Positions 36,361-45,776 of a stretch of DNA of 64,000 bases are shown here, piece after piece. Each line of letters begins with the position of its first letter. Position 1 is the stretch's first letter. The DNA is from Pseudomonadales bacterium (GTDB lineage: Bacteria > Pseudomonadota > Gammaproteobacteria > Pseudomonadales > DC-out160). The stretch spans positions 45,280-109,279 of the forward strand of contig JAHRWA010000001.1 in assembly GCA_019090455.1 (NCBI GenBank), written 5' to 3'. A program made the position numbers and the translations under genes. The notes below the pieces were generated by a model. It was given only the letters and a program-made list of their open reading frames with translations. It searched no databases and was not told the origin of the DNA.

Positions 36361-38292
36361 CTACGGACTTGTTTCGTTAGCTTCTTTTTCTTCGGTAAAT
36401 TTAATGTGTGACAGAATGATCTGCTCTAATCGCGAAATCTGATAGGGCTTTGCTATGTAGCTGTCCATGCCAGCGGCGATGCAATCCTTTTTGTCGCGTT
36501 CTAGCACATTTGCTGTGACGGCTATGATGGGGATGTGTTGGCTCGATAGATTGCCTTCTGCTTCTAAATGGCGAATCTGACGTGTTGCTTCGAATCCGTC
36601 CATGACGGGCATTTGACAATCCATTAATATGATATGAAATGATTGCTGTTTCACTTTATCTAAGGCTTCTTGTCCATTTGACGCAGTAGAGGGAAGCATC
36701 CCTAAGGACTCTAGTGCTTTTTTTAGCAAAAGCTGATTAACCGGTAGATCCTCAACTATGAGAACGTTAATCGGGCCTTCCTTAATCTCCGTGGTGGCGT
36801 GGATGGCATCGGGCGTGGGATGAGACTGGGGTGTAATGCTAGGCAAGCTCCGCAATGGTTTATCCATGACTTTGTTGAATGATTTGATAGTGACGTTAGC
36901 TGGAGTCTTCAGAGGTAGTCGTATAATGAATGTGCTGCCGACTCCGGGTACTGATGCGGTAAATATCTTACCCTCCATTTTTTCAATAATGAGTTTACAA
37001 ATACTCAAACCTAAACCCATTCCGCCGTGTTTACGCGTATATCCCGTATCTGCTTGAATAAAAGAGTCAAAGACGTTGTTTAATTCTTTGGGGTCTATCC
37101 CTATTCCAGTATCTTTGATGAGGAGTTCGAATTCATAAACGTCGTCATCGTGTTTGTGAATCAGCGAGGAAAGTGAAATGGCTCCCTTGTCGGTGAACTT
37201 AACGGCATTATTGAGTAGGTTCATAATGACGTGCTCCAACCGCTCACTATCGCTGAAAACGAATTCAGGTAGTGAGAGGTTAATCATGTCAACAGAAATC
37301 CCTTTGGCTTCACAGGGTTTGTGAATCGATTTTATGCAATTGTTCAATAATTCATAAAGGTTTACTTTATCTTGTTTAATGGTTATCAGATTCTGGGTGA
37401 GGCTGTTGAGTTCGATGACACTGTTGATTAGCGAGAGCAAGTTACCTGTGGAATTCTCCGCGATGCGGATGTACTCCATTTGCTGAGTTTCAATTTGAGT
37501 TTCTTTTAATAAATTGAGGCTGCCTTGAATTCCATTGATAGGAGTGCGTAATTCATGGTTCATCGACAGTAAAAAGTCATCCTTTAGTCGGTTCCGCATT
37601 TTTAACTCTTCCATGGTTTCCCGTAGAGTGGCTGCGTTGTCGGTAAGGGAGCGGTTGGCTTTTTCTAAATCCCTTTTGGCTTCATTCTCTACTTTTTCCC
37701 TATCCTGCGTAATTCGATTTATTCGGTCAGAGAGGGCAAAAGTTAAGAAAAGAGCACCTAGTAAACCACCAATATGATCGCCATATTGAACGAGTGTTAT
37801 GTCAATCGGGGAGAAGAAAGTGTTCGCTAGTATTGATGCGCAGCTGGCCGTCAGAAAAGTACAAGCGATGAGAAAGAACCGAGCAGGTTGATAAGATTTT
37901 TTGACTAAAGTGTGAATGCCAAAAATGACGAGAGCAAAAAAGACAACTAGTCCTATGGTTAAACTAATGATACTCATGACAGAGAGAGGGAAAAGAAAAC
38001 CGAGGAAAAAGAGTATAAGGGTAGAGTGACCGGTATAATGTAGTAGGCGATTCGCCTTCGGTAAATAGGTACTTAAATGTAAGAAATCGCGACTAAATTG
38101 GCAAAAGAAAAATATTGCGAGGCTTACCGCCAGTATGGGAAGCCGGAGAGTTTCTGAATATATAGACCAAAGTAGCTTATCGGTGAGGAGCTGATAACAT
38201 AATATCGATGACAGGCAAACGGCAGAAAGTAAAATATCTTTGGATCGATTTATGAGGAATAAGAAAACATTGTAGGCGATGAGAATAACCAT
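36361..38292 (-). CDS. hybrid sensor histidine kinase with 7TMR-DISM-type membrane domain
   Basis: 643 residues from ATG 38292: seven membrane segments (about residues 1-195, ending YGDHIGGLLGALFLTFALSD), a coiled coil (200-250), HisKA with FLLSMNHELRTPINGI (His near 255), HATPase (GTGIGIDP-like region KDTGIGID and GMGLGLSICKLI) and a receiver domain (about 500-620, with phosphoacceptor Asp in IILMDCQMPVMDGFEATRQI). The reading frame continues open upstream for about 85 codons, including YYGG before the first helix and a signal-peptide-like stretch, but without ATG, GTG or TTG. The true start may be lost by a 1-base indel near 38419-38422. It lacks an obvious DISMED2 sensor domain. Confidence 0.88.
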   Translation of the reverse strand: MVILIAYNVFLFLINRSKDILLSAVCLSSILCYQLLTDKLLWSIYSETLRLPILAVSLAIFFFCQFSRDFLHLSTYLPKANRLLHYTGHSTLILFFLGFLFPLSVMSIISLTIGLVVFFALVIFGIHTLVKKSYQPARFFLIACTFLTASCASILANTFFSPIDITLVQYGDHIGGLLGALFLTFALSDRINRITQDREKVENEAKRDLEKANRSLTDNAATLRETMEELKMRNRLKDDFLLSMNHELRTPINGIQGSLNLLKETQIETQQMEYIRIAENSTGNLLSLINSVIELNSLTQNLITIKQDKVNLYELLNNCIKSIHKPCEAKGISVDMINLSLPEFVFSDSERLEHVIMNLLNNAVKFTDKGAISLSSLIHKHDDDVYEFELLIKDTGIGIDPKELNNVFDSFIQADTGYTRKHGGMGLGLSICKLIIEKMEGKIFTASVPGVGSTFIIRLPLKTPANVTIKSFNKVMDKPLRSLPSITPQSHPTPDAIHATTEIKEGPINVLIVEDLPVNQLLLKKALESLGMLPSTASNGQEALDKVKQQSFHIILMDCQMPVMDGFEATRQIRHLEAEGNLSSQHIPIIAVTANVLERDKKDCIAAGMDSYIAKPYQISRLEQIILSHIKFTEEKEANETSP

Positions 38293-39027
38293 CCCACCAT
38301 AATAAAAGCCTAAAAGTGGACTACTTAATGTGGCATCGGGTAAAAAGAGAGGAGATACTGCAGTTGAAGGCGAACTTTGTGCTAGCGGTGAGAAAAAGAA
38401 AAATAGAATTCCCGTCAGAAAACGGCAGGCATGATGACTTTCTATTTTTTCTATTTCGATGTTAATACTGACACCCGTTTTATCTGAATGAAATGCACTT
38501 TGAAATATCCTAATAACCGTTAAACCGTTAATAACGGTTGTTTATAATAACTAATAAAACATTGTTATAGAATAATAGCTTAAACAATAGAAATGCAATG
38601 CTGGTGAATGGCCTTGCACTTATATAGAGGCTTATGTTGTAACGGCAACACTTTTTAAAAACCGCGAGAGTTGGTGTATCTAACTTGTTAGATTTGTTAG
38701 ATTCCTAGTGAAAATAGAAGAAATGTTGTGTGTAGGTGCATAAATTGAATTTCTTCAGTGCGTTTTAGTTCTATCTTGATATTGGATTGGCGACATTTGA
38801 TAATGGTAAATCGATTCTATTTTTACAAAAAATATTCCAACATTACATGTACTTACTTAAAAATATATTGTGTTATTTTGTAGCACCATTTCAAAGTAAG
38901 CTCGAGTCATGTCGCTTTTGAGAATTGACATGTTTAGGGATCTCAGCGGGTGGGCTTTGGGTATGGGTAACATTGAGGTAAAATGGCGACCATTTTTCTG
39001 TCGATGAATAATTAGGGCCACGCTAGC
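38293..39027. other. 735-base gap between the kinase and cobQ
   Basis: 38293-38550 holds the open, startless 5' extension of the kinase frame on the minus strand, including a signal-peptide-like stretch at about 38350-38435. 38515-38539 holds an inverted repeat. The rest is AT-rich, with no gene I can support and no cobalamin riboswitch that I recognise. Confidence 0.6.
38515..38539. promoter_or_regulatory. AACCGTTA direct and inverted repeats
   Basis: AACCGTTA (38523-38530) and TAACGGTT (38532-38539) form a 17-base palindrome with one central base. An additional direct copy of AACCGTTA lies immediately upstream at 38515-38522. It is a candidate operator in the divergent gap between the kinase and cobQ. 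Confidence 0.4.
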
Positions 39028-40497
39028 ATGATTCGTAATACGTTAATGATACAGGGTACGACCTCGGATGCAGGGAAGAGTACGGTGGTTGCTGGTTTAG
39101 CACGTGTGTTTGTGAGAAGAGGCATTTCGGTTGCTCCCTTTAAGCCACAGAATATGGCGTTAAATAGTGCCGTCACGGTAGATGGTGGAGAAATTGGTCG
39201 GGCTCAAGCGGTGCAAGCGCAAGCTTGTGGGTTGCTGCCACATACCGATATGAATCCTATATTGCTGAAACCGTGTAGTGATACAGGTGCTCAAATTATT
39301 ATTAACGGTCAAGTTCATGGACAAATGAATGCCAAGGTTTATCACGAATTCAAACCCACTGCGATGTTTTCTGTATTGGAAGCCTATGAACGATTGGCCC
39401 AGCAATATGATTTTGTTTTAGTGGAAGGTGCCGGTAGTCCCGCCGAAATTAATTTACGCGATCGTGATATTGCCAATATGGGATTCGCAGAAGCGGTGGA
39501 TTGTCCTGTTATGTTGGTGGCTGATATCGATAAGGGCGGCGTGTTTGCGCATTTCGTGGGTACGTTAGAGTTGCTCAGCCCCAGTGAACAACGTCGGACC
39601 GTGGGGACTTTGATTAACCGATTTCGTGGTGATATCTCGATATTACAACCTGGAATCGATTGGTTAGAAGCCAAGACAAATAAACCCATGCTAGCAACCT
39701 TGCCTTACTTACAGGGTTTTTATCTTGAGGCAGAGGATGGTCTCGATAGACGTCGAATGCAGGCAGAAAATAAAGAGTCGATTAAGGTTGTTGTTCCCGC
39801 GTTTCCTCGTATTAGCAATCACACTGATTTCGATCCACTGAGATTACACCCGCAAGTTGATTTTCAATACTTAGGTGCTGGCGAATCTTGGCCGGGAGCC
39901 GATTTGGTAGTGTTGCCGGGCAGTAAGAGTGTTCGCTCAGACTTGCAGTGGTTAAAGGAACAAGGGTGGCAGCCTGAAATAGAACGTCATCTACGATTTG
40001 GTGGAAAGCTGATAGGCATTTGTGGCGGTTATCAAATGCTGGGTCATTCGATTGCAGATCCTCATGGGGTAGAAGGTACTCCAGGTGAAGACTCTGCTTT
40101 GGGGTTGTTAAATGTTGAAACACAATTGGAACAAAGCAAGCAGTTGACCCGCGTTAAAGGAAAGCTTTTCTTAGGGAGCACAATGGTTGAGGGTTATGAA
40201 ATACATATGGGCGTTACGACCTCTCGATCGACTGTCCGTAGTGCAGTGACTGAAATTTCCGGCTCGTCTTCAGAACAAGATGGTGTGGTGGATGAGAGCG
40301 ACCAAGTTTTTGGTTCTTATCTACATGGTTTGTTTGATCGAAAAGAGGCGCTCAGAGAGATTTTAATCTGGAGTGGTTTAAAACACACTGTTGATTTTGA
40401 TATTCGCGCTTTTCAAGAATCTCAAATTGATCGCCTGGCGGATTGCATCGAGGAGAACTTAGATTTGGAAAGGCTAACTGAGTGGGTCGATTGTTAA
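39028..40497 (+). CDS. cobQ: cobyric acid synthase
   Basis: Glutamine-dependent amidation of four carboxyl groups of adenosylcobyrinic a,c-diamide in vitamin B12 synthesis. It has 489 residues. The N-terminal ATP domain has [18 protein letters not shown] and [17 protein letters not shown]; the C-terminal triad-type glutaminase has [13 protein letters not shown] (nucleophile Cys) and GSYLHGLFD (His). It is convergent with cobS across a 14-bp tandem repeat. Confidence 0.97.
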   Translation: MIRNTLMIQGTTSDAGKSTVVAGLARVFVRRGISVAPFKPQNMALNSAVTVDGGEIGRAQAVQAQACGLLPHTDMNPILLKPCSDTGAQIIINGQVHGQMNAKVYHEFKPTAMFSVLEAYERLAQQYDFVLVEGAGSPAEINLRDRDIANMGFAEAVDCPVMLVADIDKGGVFAHFVGTLELLSPSEQRRTVGTLINRFRGDISILQPGIDWLEAKTNKPMLATLPYLQGFYLEAEDGLDRRRMQAENKESIKVVVPAFPRISNHTDFDPLRLHPQVDFQYLGAGESWPGADLVVLPGSKSVRSDLQWLKEQGWQPEIERHLRFGGKLIGICGGYQMLGHSIADPHGVEGTPGEDSALGLLNVETQLEQSKQLTRVKGKLFLGSTMVEGYEIHMGVTTSRSTVRSAVTEISGSSSEQDGVVDESDQVFGSYLHGLFDRKEALREILIWSGLKHTVDFDIRAFQESQIDRLADCIEENLDLERLTEWVDC

Positions 40498-40520
40498 ACC
40501 CAAAACCTCGCATCTATTTT

Positions 40521-40576
40521 CCTGAATCTATAACCCTGAATCTATAACCCTGAATCTATAACCCCGAATTTATAAC
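40521..40576. repeat. four-unit 14-bp tandem repeat at the cobQ/cobS convergence
   Basis: cctgaatctataac repeats exactly at 40521, 40535 and 40549, then cccgaatttataac at 40563. The last unit contains the cobS stop codon (minus strand, 40570-40572). Confidence 0.95.
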
Positions 40577-41322
40577 CATAGTAATGGCATTAAACAAAGG
40601 CACTCGGTTATTTCTATCCATGCCCCTGCGGTATCACCAGTAAATCCATCGATTCGTTTTATCATAAGGTGACGTAAGCCCCACCAACCGAGTGCGCATA
40701 AAAAGGCCGTCAGTAAACAATACGCGAAAGGGAAGTAGATTAGTGAGAATAGTGCGGTGACCGAAATACCGAGGAGAGCTTTGTATAAACTCATTTTATG
40801 GGCCATTGCGGAACCTAGCCCGGCTTCTCGTACGTAGACGGTGGTGCTGTAGAGAACTTGAATGCTTGCCCTGCTGATGAGTGGAGCGACGATGAGATAA
40901 TGTATGCCCACTTTAAAGCAAAGTTTTATCAAGGTAAATTTAAGCAGTAATAATAAGATAATCGAGGTGACCCCGGCAGGGCCGCAAGCAGGATCTTTCA
41001 TTATTTTTAAGGTGCGCGCTTTGCTGCCATAGCCGCCGATCCAAGCATCGGCACTATCGGCGAGACCGTCTATATGTAAGGCTCCTGTTAACAAGACCCA
41101 GGTGGACAGTATCATCACGGCGAAAACACCGTGGGCTTCTGTTGCCGAGGAGTTCACGGAGGCATCCAGTAACGACGCTGTCGTGAAAAGAATAAAACCG
41201 ATAATAAACCCCACTATAGGGTAATGGTAAATAGCCTCTCCAAATTCCGTTTCCGTGGGCGTATTGATAGCGGGGGTAGGCAAGCGTGTTAAAAATTGAA
41301 TGGCTAACCAAAAGGAACGCAT
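40570..41322 (-). CDS. cobS: adenosylcobinamide-GDP ribazoletransferase (cobalamin synthase)
   Basis: A 250-residue inner-membrane enzyme joining adenosylcobinamide-GDP to alpha-ribazole (phosphate). It has the family segment FLTRLPTPAINTPTETEFG and TGALHIDGLADSADAWIGG with acidic metal ligands, and several membrane helices. Its start is 3 bases from the stop codon of the upstream cobC-type gene, so the two are coupled. Confidence 0.95.
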   Translation of the reverse strand: MRSFWLAIQFLTRLPTPAINTPTETEFGEAIYHYPIVGFIIGFILFTTASLLDASVNSSATEAHGVFAVMILSTWVLLTGALHIDGLADSADAWIGGYGSKARTLKIMKDPACGPAGVTSIILLLLLKFTLIKLCFKVGIHYLIVAPLISRASIQVLYSTTVYVREAGLGSAMAHKMSLYKALLGISVTALFSLIYFPFAYCLLTAFLCALGWWGLRHLMIKRIDGFTGDTAGAWIEITECLCLMPLLWL

Positions 41323-41325
41323 TAT

Positions 41326-42015
41326 TCAATCTCCGTTTTTTTCGATTGTATGGTCTAAACAGCCATTGATAAAAAGCACATTGGCGGTCTGTTCTGTTGA
41401 GGGGGTTTGGTCCTCACTTTTGTTTTGATGCGGGTATTGATATTGATGATAGACCGCAATTCGGCTAATGGCTGCATAGGGGATCTGTAGTTTAAAGAGA
41501 GCCTGCAGTGGCATTTGTAATACATGGGCTAAGATGATTCGAATGGTTCCTCCATGGGCGACAAGTAGAATATTCCTATCTTTGGGAGCCGAAGCAGGCG
41601 GAGTCTCAATTTCGGTGAGAGTTTGCCAAGCTGATATGACTCGGGCTTGAAAATCCATGAGCCGCTCTCCATTAGGTGGTGGGTTTTGGATGGGATCACT
41701 CCAAAAAAGAGAAAGAGAAGAGGACTCAATTTCAGTGGCTTTTTTTCCTTCCCAGTCTCCAAAAGAAACCTCTTGAAAGTGAGGGTTGATGTTTAGAGGC
41801 GTTTTAGTCTCGACGGATACCTGGCGAGCAAACTCAGAACAACGCAGAAGAGGAGAGCTCGTAATGTGGTGCCAGTGTTGGTGATCGCCGATGGTTTCAT
41901 TCAATTGAGACCAACCTAAAGTGCTTAGCGGGTCATCGATACTGCCGCGAAATTTTTCACCGCCTTCGGGTTCACCGTGGCGGATTAGGTCGATAGTCGT
42001 GGTACTAAAATCCAT
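41326..42015 (-). CDS. cobC: alpha-ribazole phosphatase-type histidine phosphatase
   Basis: A 229-residue histidine phosphatase with the phosphohistidine motif DLIRHGEPEGG, an Arg in the SPLLRCSEFA segment, EVSFGDWEGK and LVAHGGTIRII (second His). In the cob cluster it probably removes phosphate from alpha-ribazole phosphate or adenosylcobalamin phosphate. The C-terminal tail, rich in Gln and Thr, is longer than in E. coli CobC. Confidence 0.9.
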   Translation of the reverse strand: MDFSTTTIDLIRHGEPEGGEKFRGSIDDPLSTLGWSQLNETIGDHQHWHHITSSPLLRCSEFARQVSVETKTPLNINPHFQEVSFGDWEGKKATEIESSSLSLFWSDPIQNPPPNGERLMDFQARVISAWQTLTEIETPPASAPKDRNILLVAHGGTIRIILAHVLQMPLQALFKLQIPYAAISRIAVYHQYQYPHQNKSEDQTPSTEQTANVLFINGCLDHTIEKNGD

Positions 42016-42064
42016 AAGATTGTTGGGCCTTCGGGTAGGAGAATAGGCTTAAGCGTTCAAATAC

Positions 42065-42091
42065 AATAAATTTAATGATTATCAATTTATT
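42065..42091. promoter_or_regulatory. AT-rich inverted repeat with Fur-box-like core
   Basis: AATAAATT (42065-42072) and AATTTATT (42084-42091) flank AATGATTATC, which matches half of the Fur consensus. It lies between cobC and cobT and overlaps the cobT stop codon. It could also simply be an AT-rich hairpin. Confidence 0.3.
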
Positions 42092-43140
42092 TGTTCTGTG
42101 ACTTGCGCGCTACTGAATGTGGCCATTTCATTGTGTAGTGAACACGCTAAGCGCATAAGGGGCACCGCGGTGGCAGCACCGCTACCTTCGCCTAGTCTCA
42201 TTCCCAAATCTAAAATGGGGACAGCGTTAAGCGCAGTGAGTACTCTTTTATGACCCGGTTCTGCTGATGCGTGAGAAAAGAATAACCAGTCTCTGACTCG
42301 GGGTTCAATTGTTACCGCGCACAGAGCGGCGACACTGCTAATAAAGCCATCCACTAGTGAGGGGATTTTACTTTGTGCGGCACTGATATAAGCCCCAACT
42401 AAGGCGGCTATTTCAAAACCGCCAAATAATCGGAGTGCCTCTAGTGGTTGGTTCTCGTAGTCACAATGAAATTTTAATGCCTGGGCGATAACATTGGCTT
42501 TATGTTTTACGCCATCAGAGTCTAGGCCCGTCCCCGGACCGGCTAAAATTAGGGGGTCTTCATTTAATAATGCACAAGCTAATGCGGCGGCTGAAGTGGT
42601 GTTGGCAATACCCATTTCACCACCAATAAAAAGTCGTGCTCGAGAGTTCATCGCTCGTACGATGGCTGCTCGACCTTGTTCTAGCGCTTGCTTTAAATGC
42701 AAGCGCCCCATGGCTGCTTGTGTGCTGAAGTTGGCTGTGCCAGGTGCGATAGGAGTCGAGATCACATTAGCCAGTTCACTCGTGGGTTGTATAGTGCCAA
42801 GATTAACAATGTCGAGTCGTGCGTTTATTTGTTGGGACAAAACATTAATAGCCGCACCACCGTTAGCAAAATTGCGAATCATTTCTACGGTGACGGATTG
42901 TGGAAAGGCCGAGACGCCTTCTTCCGCAATGCCGTGATCAGCAGCGAAAATAGTGATATGTACATTGCTTAAATCGGGTTTGTTGCTGTCTTGCATTGCG
43001 GCCAATCGCGTGGCAATTTTTTCAAGTGTTCCTAAGGAGCCAGGTGGTTTGGTTAATTGATCTTGATGCACTTGTGCTTTGTCTAGTGCAGAGGCATCAA
43101 TGGTGGGAATAGGGCGGTTTACCCACTCAAGTGCTGGCAT
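42082..43140 (-). CDS. cobT: nicotinate-nucleotide--dimethylbenzimidazole phosphoribosyltransferase
   Basis: Activates the lower ligand of B12, making alpha-ribazole phosphate from nicotinate mononucleotide and dimethylbenzimidazole. It has 352 residues. Conserved segments are DQLTKPPGSLGTLEKIATRL, FAADHGIAEEGVSAFPQ, FIGGEMGIANTTSAAAL and MRLGEGSGAATAVPL, whose Glu is the catalytic base. It lies 16 bases downstream of cobU in the same direction. Confidence 0.97.
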   Translation of the reverse strand: MPALEWVNRPIPTIDASALDKAQVHQDQLTKPPGSLGTLEKIATRLAAMQDSNKPDLSNVHITIFAADHGIAEEGVSAFPQSVTVEMIRNFANGGAAINVLSQQINARLDIVNLGTIQPTSELANVISTPIAPGTANFSTQAAMGRLHLKQALEQGRAAIVRAMNSRARLFIGGEMGIANTTSAAALACALLNEDPLILAGPGTGLDSDGVKHKANVIAQALKFHCDYENQPLEALRLFGGFEIAALVGAYISAAQSKIPSLVDGFISSVAALCAVTIEPRVRDWLFFSHASAEPGHKRVLTALNAVPILDLGMRLGEGSGAATAVPLMRLACSLHNEMATFSSAQVTEQIN

Positions 43141-43156
43141 GTATTGATCCTTTTGA

Positions 43157-43690
43157 TTATCCCAGTTTAGCGGGAGAACCTTTTAAATATTGAGGTAGTC
43201 CTGCAATCGTGAAGACGACATTGTCGCTTAACTTCGCTATTGCTTGATGTAATCTGCCGGCCTCATCGCAAAATTGCCGAGTTAAGTCACCCATGGGAAT
43301 AATGCCTAAGCCAACTTCGTTGCTGACCATTATAATATCGGCTTCTAGTGTGGGCAGGATGGCTTTCAGTTTGTTTAACTCAACGTCAGGCAGGTCTTTA
43401 TCTGCGTGCATGAGTAAATTTGTCAGCCACAGGGTGAGGCAATCGATGAGTAGGCAGCTATTGGGTTGATCATATTGTTGTAAAATATTGGCGAGATATA
43501 AAGGCTCTTCTTGTAATTGCCAGCGATCGGAGCGTTGTGCTTGATGGGTTTGTATTCGTTTTCCCATGGCCTCATCGTCGGCGGTTGCTGTCGCGATGTA
43601 TAAAAGATTCTTATCCGTCTTTTCCGCTAGTGATTCTGCTAATGCGGATTTACCTGATCGTGCACCGCCGAGTACTAGTGTGATTGTCAT
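43157..43690 (-). CDS. cobU: adenosylcobinamide kinase / guanylyltransferase
   Basis: A bifunctional enzyme (CobU/CobP) that phosphorylates adenosylcobinamide and then transfers GMP to it. It has 177 residues, with the P-loop LVLGGARSGKSALAE at the N-terminus, HQAQRSDRWQ (His used for GMP transfer), VSNEVGLGIIPMGDLTRQF and an RLHQ ending. It is second in the run 44287-40570. Confidence 0.96.
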   Translation of the reverse strand: MTITLVLGGARSGKSALAESLAEKTDKNLLYIATATADDEAMGKRIQTHQAQRSDRWQLQEEPLYLANILQQYDQPNSCLLIDCLTLWLTNLLMHADKDLPDVELNKLKAILPTLEADIIMVSNEVGLGIIPMGDLTRQFCDEAGRLHQAIAKLSDNVVFTIAGLPQYLKGSPAKLG

Positions 43691-43732
43691 GATATCGATC
43701 CTGAGGAAAAAATAGATTTGGCGGGAACGGAA

Positions 43733-44287
43733 CTACTTGTTGCGCTTCGGGTTCCACAGTACTTCTTTACCCCCTCCTTGACGGGCGAGTACGCGAGCGG
43801 TTACAAATAACCAGTCGGATAATCGATTTAAATATTTAACGCTCAACGTATTTATGCTGTCTTCTTGATTGGCTAAGGTCACGGTTCGGCGTTCAGCTCG
43901 TCGACAGGTTGTACGTGCAAGGTGGCATAGAGAGGCTGCTCTATTTCCGCCAGGAAGAATAAACTCCTTAAGTGGCGGGAGATCCTGATTCATTTCTTCT
44001 ATTTGATTTTCAAGTGTATCTATTGCTTCTTGTTTTATTACCACGTGTCCCGGAATACAGAGTTCAGCGCCCACATCAAAAAGGTCGTGCTGGATTTCTG
44101 ATAACCAAGTTTGAAGTTGGTCGGATAGTGGTTCACACAGAAGCAATCCAATCACGCTATTTAATTCGTCTGTTTCACCGTAGGCATCTACCCGACTGTC
44201 GTCTTTGGAAACACGTGAGCCGTCCCCTAAACCTGTAGTGCCCTTGTCGCCAGTGCGGGTATAAATTTTTGAAAGTCGGTGTCCCAT
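43733..44287 (-). CDS. cob(I)yrinic acid a,c-diamide adenosyltransferase, PduO type
   Basis: Attaches the adenosyl upper ligand to cob(I)alamin or its precursors. It has 184 residues from ATG 44287, preceded by AGGA; the longer frame adds 11 residues. PduO signatures are IYTRTGDKGTTGLGDGSRV (ATP site), DAYGETDELNSVIGLL, FILPGG and LCHLARTTCRRAERR. It appears to be the first gene of the minus-strand cobalamin run. No cobalamin riboswitch is visible in the 166 bases upstream. Confidence 0.95.
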   Translation of the reverse strand: MGHRLSKIYTRTGDKGTTGLGDGSRVSKDDSRVDAYGETDELNSVIGLLLCEPLSDQLQTWLSEIQHDLFDVGAELCIPGHVVIKQEAIDTLENQIEEMNQDLPPLKEFILPGGNRAASLCHLARTTCRRAERRTVTLANQEDSINTLSVKYLNRLSDWLFVTARVLARQGGGKEVLWNPKRNK

Positions 44288-44453
44288 AGTCAATCCTGAA
44301 TCCGTTAATTGTAGGTACATATAAATCTATAATAAGTCGATATCAAACTATTCTATCACGGTGGTAAAACCATTGGCGAACTCCCTCGTTCTTGGCTAAT
44401 ATTGCTTTTTATATCTGAGTGTCTTTAGTCTTTTTTTCTATGGAGGGAGATTC

Positions 44454-44738
44454 GTGGCTAATAAAAAAGTGTGTGTCGATATAGAATTTGCGAGGGCAAT
44501 TTTAGGTGCCGGTGCTTCTACAGCACTGAATCACCGAGGTGAAAAGGATGAAATGTATGCCTTGGGTGCTTTAGAGGCGACGGCAAACTTATTGAACGTA
44601 ATGGCTGTTGATTCAGGGAACGTTGCTCTGGAAGCCTTGTGTCATAAGTTGGCAGGGGATGCCGTAGATCGTTATGGAGAACTGTGCGAAGAACACAACA
44701 TTGTGAGTCGATTGGGTCGTCGGTATTCGGTTGAGTAG
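44454..44738 (+). CDS. small conserved-looking protein of unknown function
   Basis: A 94-residue soluble, helical protein starting with GTG after a strong GGAGGGA ribosome site. Composition and codon use match the neighbouring genes, so I consider it real. No motif is recognised; it has three cysteines (in KKVCVDIEF, EALCHKLAG and ELCEEHN) and mostly Ala/Leu-rich helices. It is divergent from the cobalamin run and convergent with the ketopantoate reductase-like gene. I can assign no function. Confidence 0.7.
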   Translation: MANKKVCVDIEFARAILGAGASTALNHRGEKDEMYALGALEATANLLNVMAVDSGNVALEALCHKLAGDAVDRYGELCEEHNIVSRLGRRYSVE

Positions 44739-44744
44739 ATTGTT

Positions 44745-45776
44745 TTAAAATGCGGTTAGCTCATTGACTTGGTGCAATAATTCTCGATTGTAAGGACACG
44801 GCAAGTTGAGTTGTTCAGCTTGTCGAATAAGGTAACCGTTTATATAGGCGATTTCCGTTGAGCGTTGTTGGTTTAAGTCTTGAAGCATTGACGAGTAGTT
44901 GTATTGGGTGGCAATGGCGACTTGTTCCACTGTTTCGAATAATGATTCACCCGTTACTGGTGCTTGATTCGATAAAATGCCTTTTGCAATCATCACGCTG
45001 GCCACCTCATCGCATATTTTCTTCATTCTGTTTTTTGCATCCGGCATAGGGAGTAGTTTGCCGTTTTGACATTGATGCACAACGGTTAAACCATTGATGG
45101 CGCAGTTTATGGCGAGCTTTTGCCAAAGACGTGATTCTATTTGAGGATCAATTTCTACTTGTAGTCCCGTGGTCGATAGAACTTCCTGTAGGGATAAGAG
45201 GTGCGGGTAGTTCTTGTTGTTGGCGTGGACAATACCGGTATCGGTAATGTTTTTATCTGTTTCAAAGTTCCCTAAATAGGTAGTCCCTTGTCCGGCATGT
45301 ACCACTTGGAATCGTTGTTTTTGGTAGGCGCCTTCTGTGGTGGAGGCGCAAAGTATGATTGCGTTAGGGAGTGCGGTTTTAAGCTCCTCGTAAATGCCTA
45401 AGCCATTTTGCATTAGTAGGATAGCGGTATTGTCATTGATGGTAGGTTTGATTGCGAGTACGGCGTCTAAGGTTTGATGTGCTTTGGTGGTGACGAGTAG
45501 AACATCGATGAAAGATCCTTGTTTTTTGCTGGCAAAATCGTCTGCTATACAGGTGTTAACCCGTGTTAACCCGTCTACTCCTATAGGTACGGTTCGCTCT
45601 TGAAACTCTAAGGATAGTCCTTTTTGATTTTCCCAAACTTGTTGAGATTCACGGTTTTTTAGTATTAGTGTAATACGGGTGTTTGTCTTACTGAGATAGG
45701 CTGCCCACAGGCAACCTAAAGAACCGGCTCCAAGAATAGCCCAATGTTGCGGCTGCTCTAGCTTGGAGTTAGTCAA
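44745..45776 (-). CDS. panE: 2-dehydropantoate 2-reductase (ketopantoate reductase family)
   Basis: A 343-residue NADPH-dependent reductase. It has the Rossmann motif WAILGAGSLGCLWAAYLSK (about residues 12-30), LLVTTKAHQTLDAV and LLMQNGLGIYEEL in the cofactor domain, and the C-terminal helical domain with KLAINCAINGLTVVHQCQNG containing the catalytic Lys. It likely serves pantothenate synthesis, but the family includes other 2-keto-acid reductases. It overlaps the upstream response-regulator gene by 4 bases. Confidence 0.85.
   Translation of the reverse strand: MTNSKLEQPQHWAILGAGSLGCLWAAYLSKTNTRITLILKNRESQQVWENQKGLSLEFQERTVPIGVDGLTRVNTCIADDFASKKQGSFIDVLLVTTKAHQTLDAVLAIKPTINDNTAILLMQNGLGIYEELKTALPNAIILCASTTEGAYQKQRFQVVHAGQGTTYLGNFETDKNITDTGIVHANNKNYPHLLSLQEVLSTTGLQVEIDPQIESRLWQKLAINCAINGLTVVHQCQNGKLLPMPDAKNRMKKICDEVASVMIAKGILSNQAPVTGESLFETVEQVAIATQYNYSSMLQDLNQQRSTEIAYINGYLIRQAEQLNLPCPYNRELLHQVNELTAF

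Noticed and set aside
40521..40576. CRISPR-like repeat array
   Set aside because: Units of 14 bases are directly abutting with no spacers, and there are no cas genes.
44288..44453. Cobalamin riboswitch upstream of the cobalamin run
   Set aside because: The 166-base gap is too short and AT-rich and has no recognisable B12 box; the same applies upstream of cobQ.
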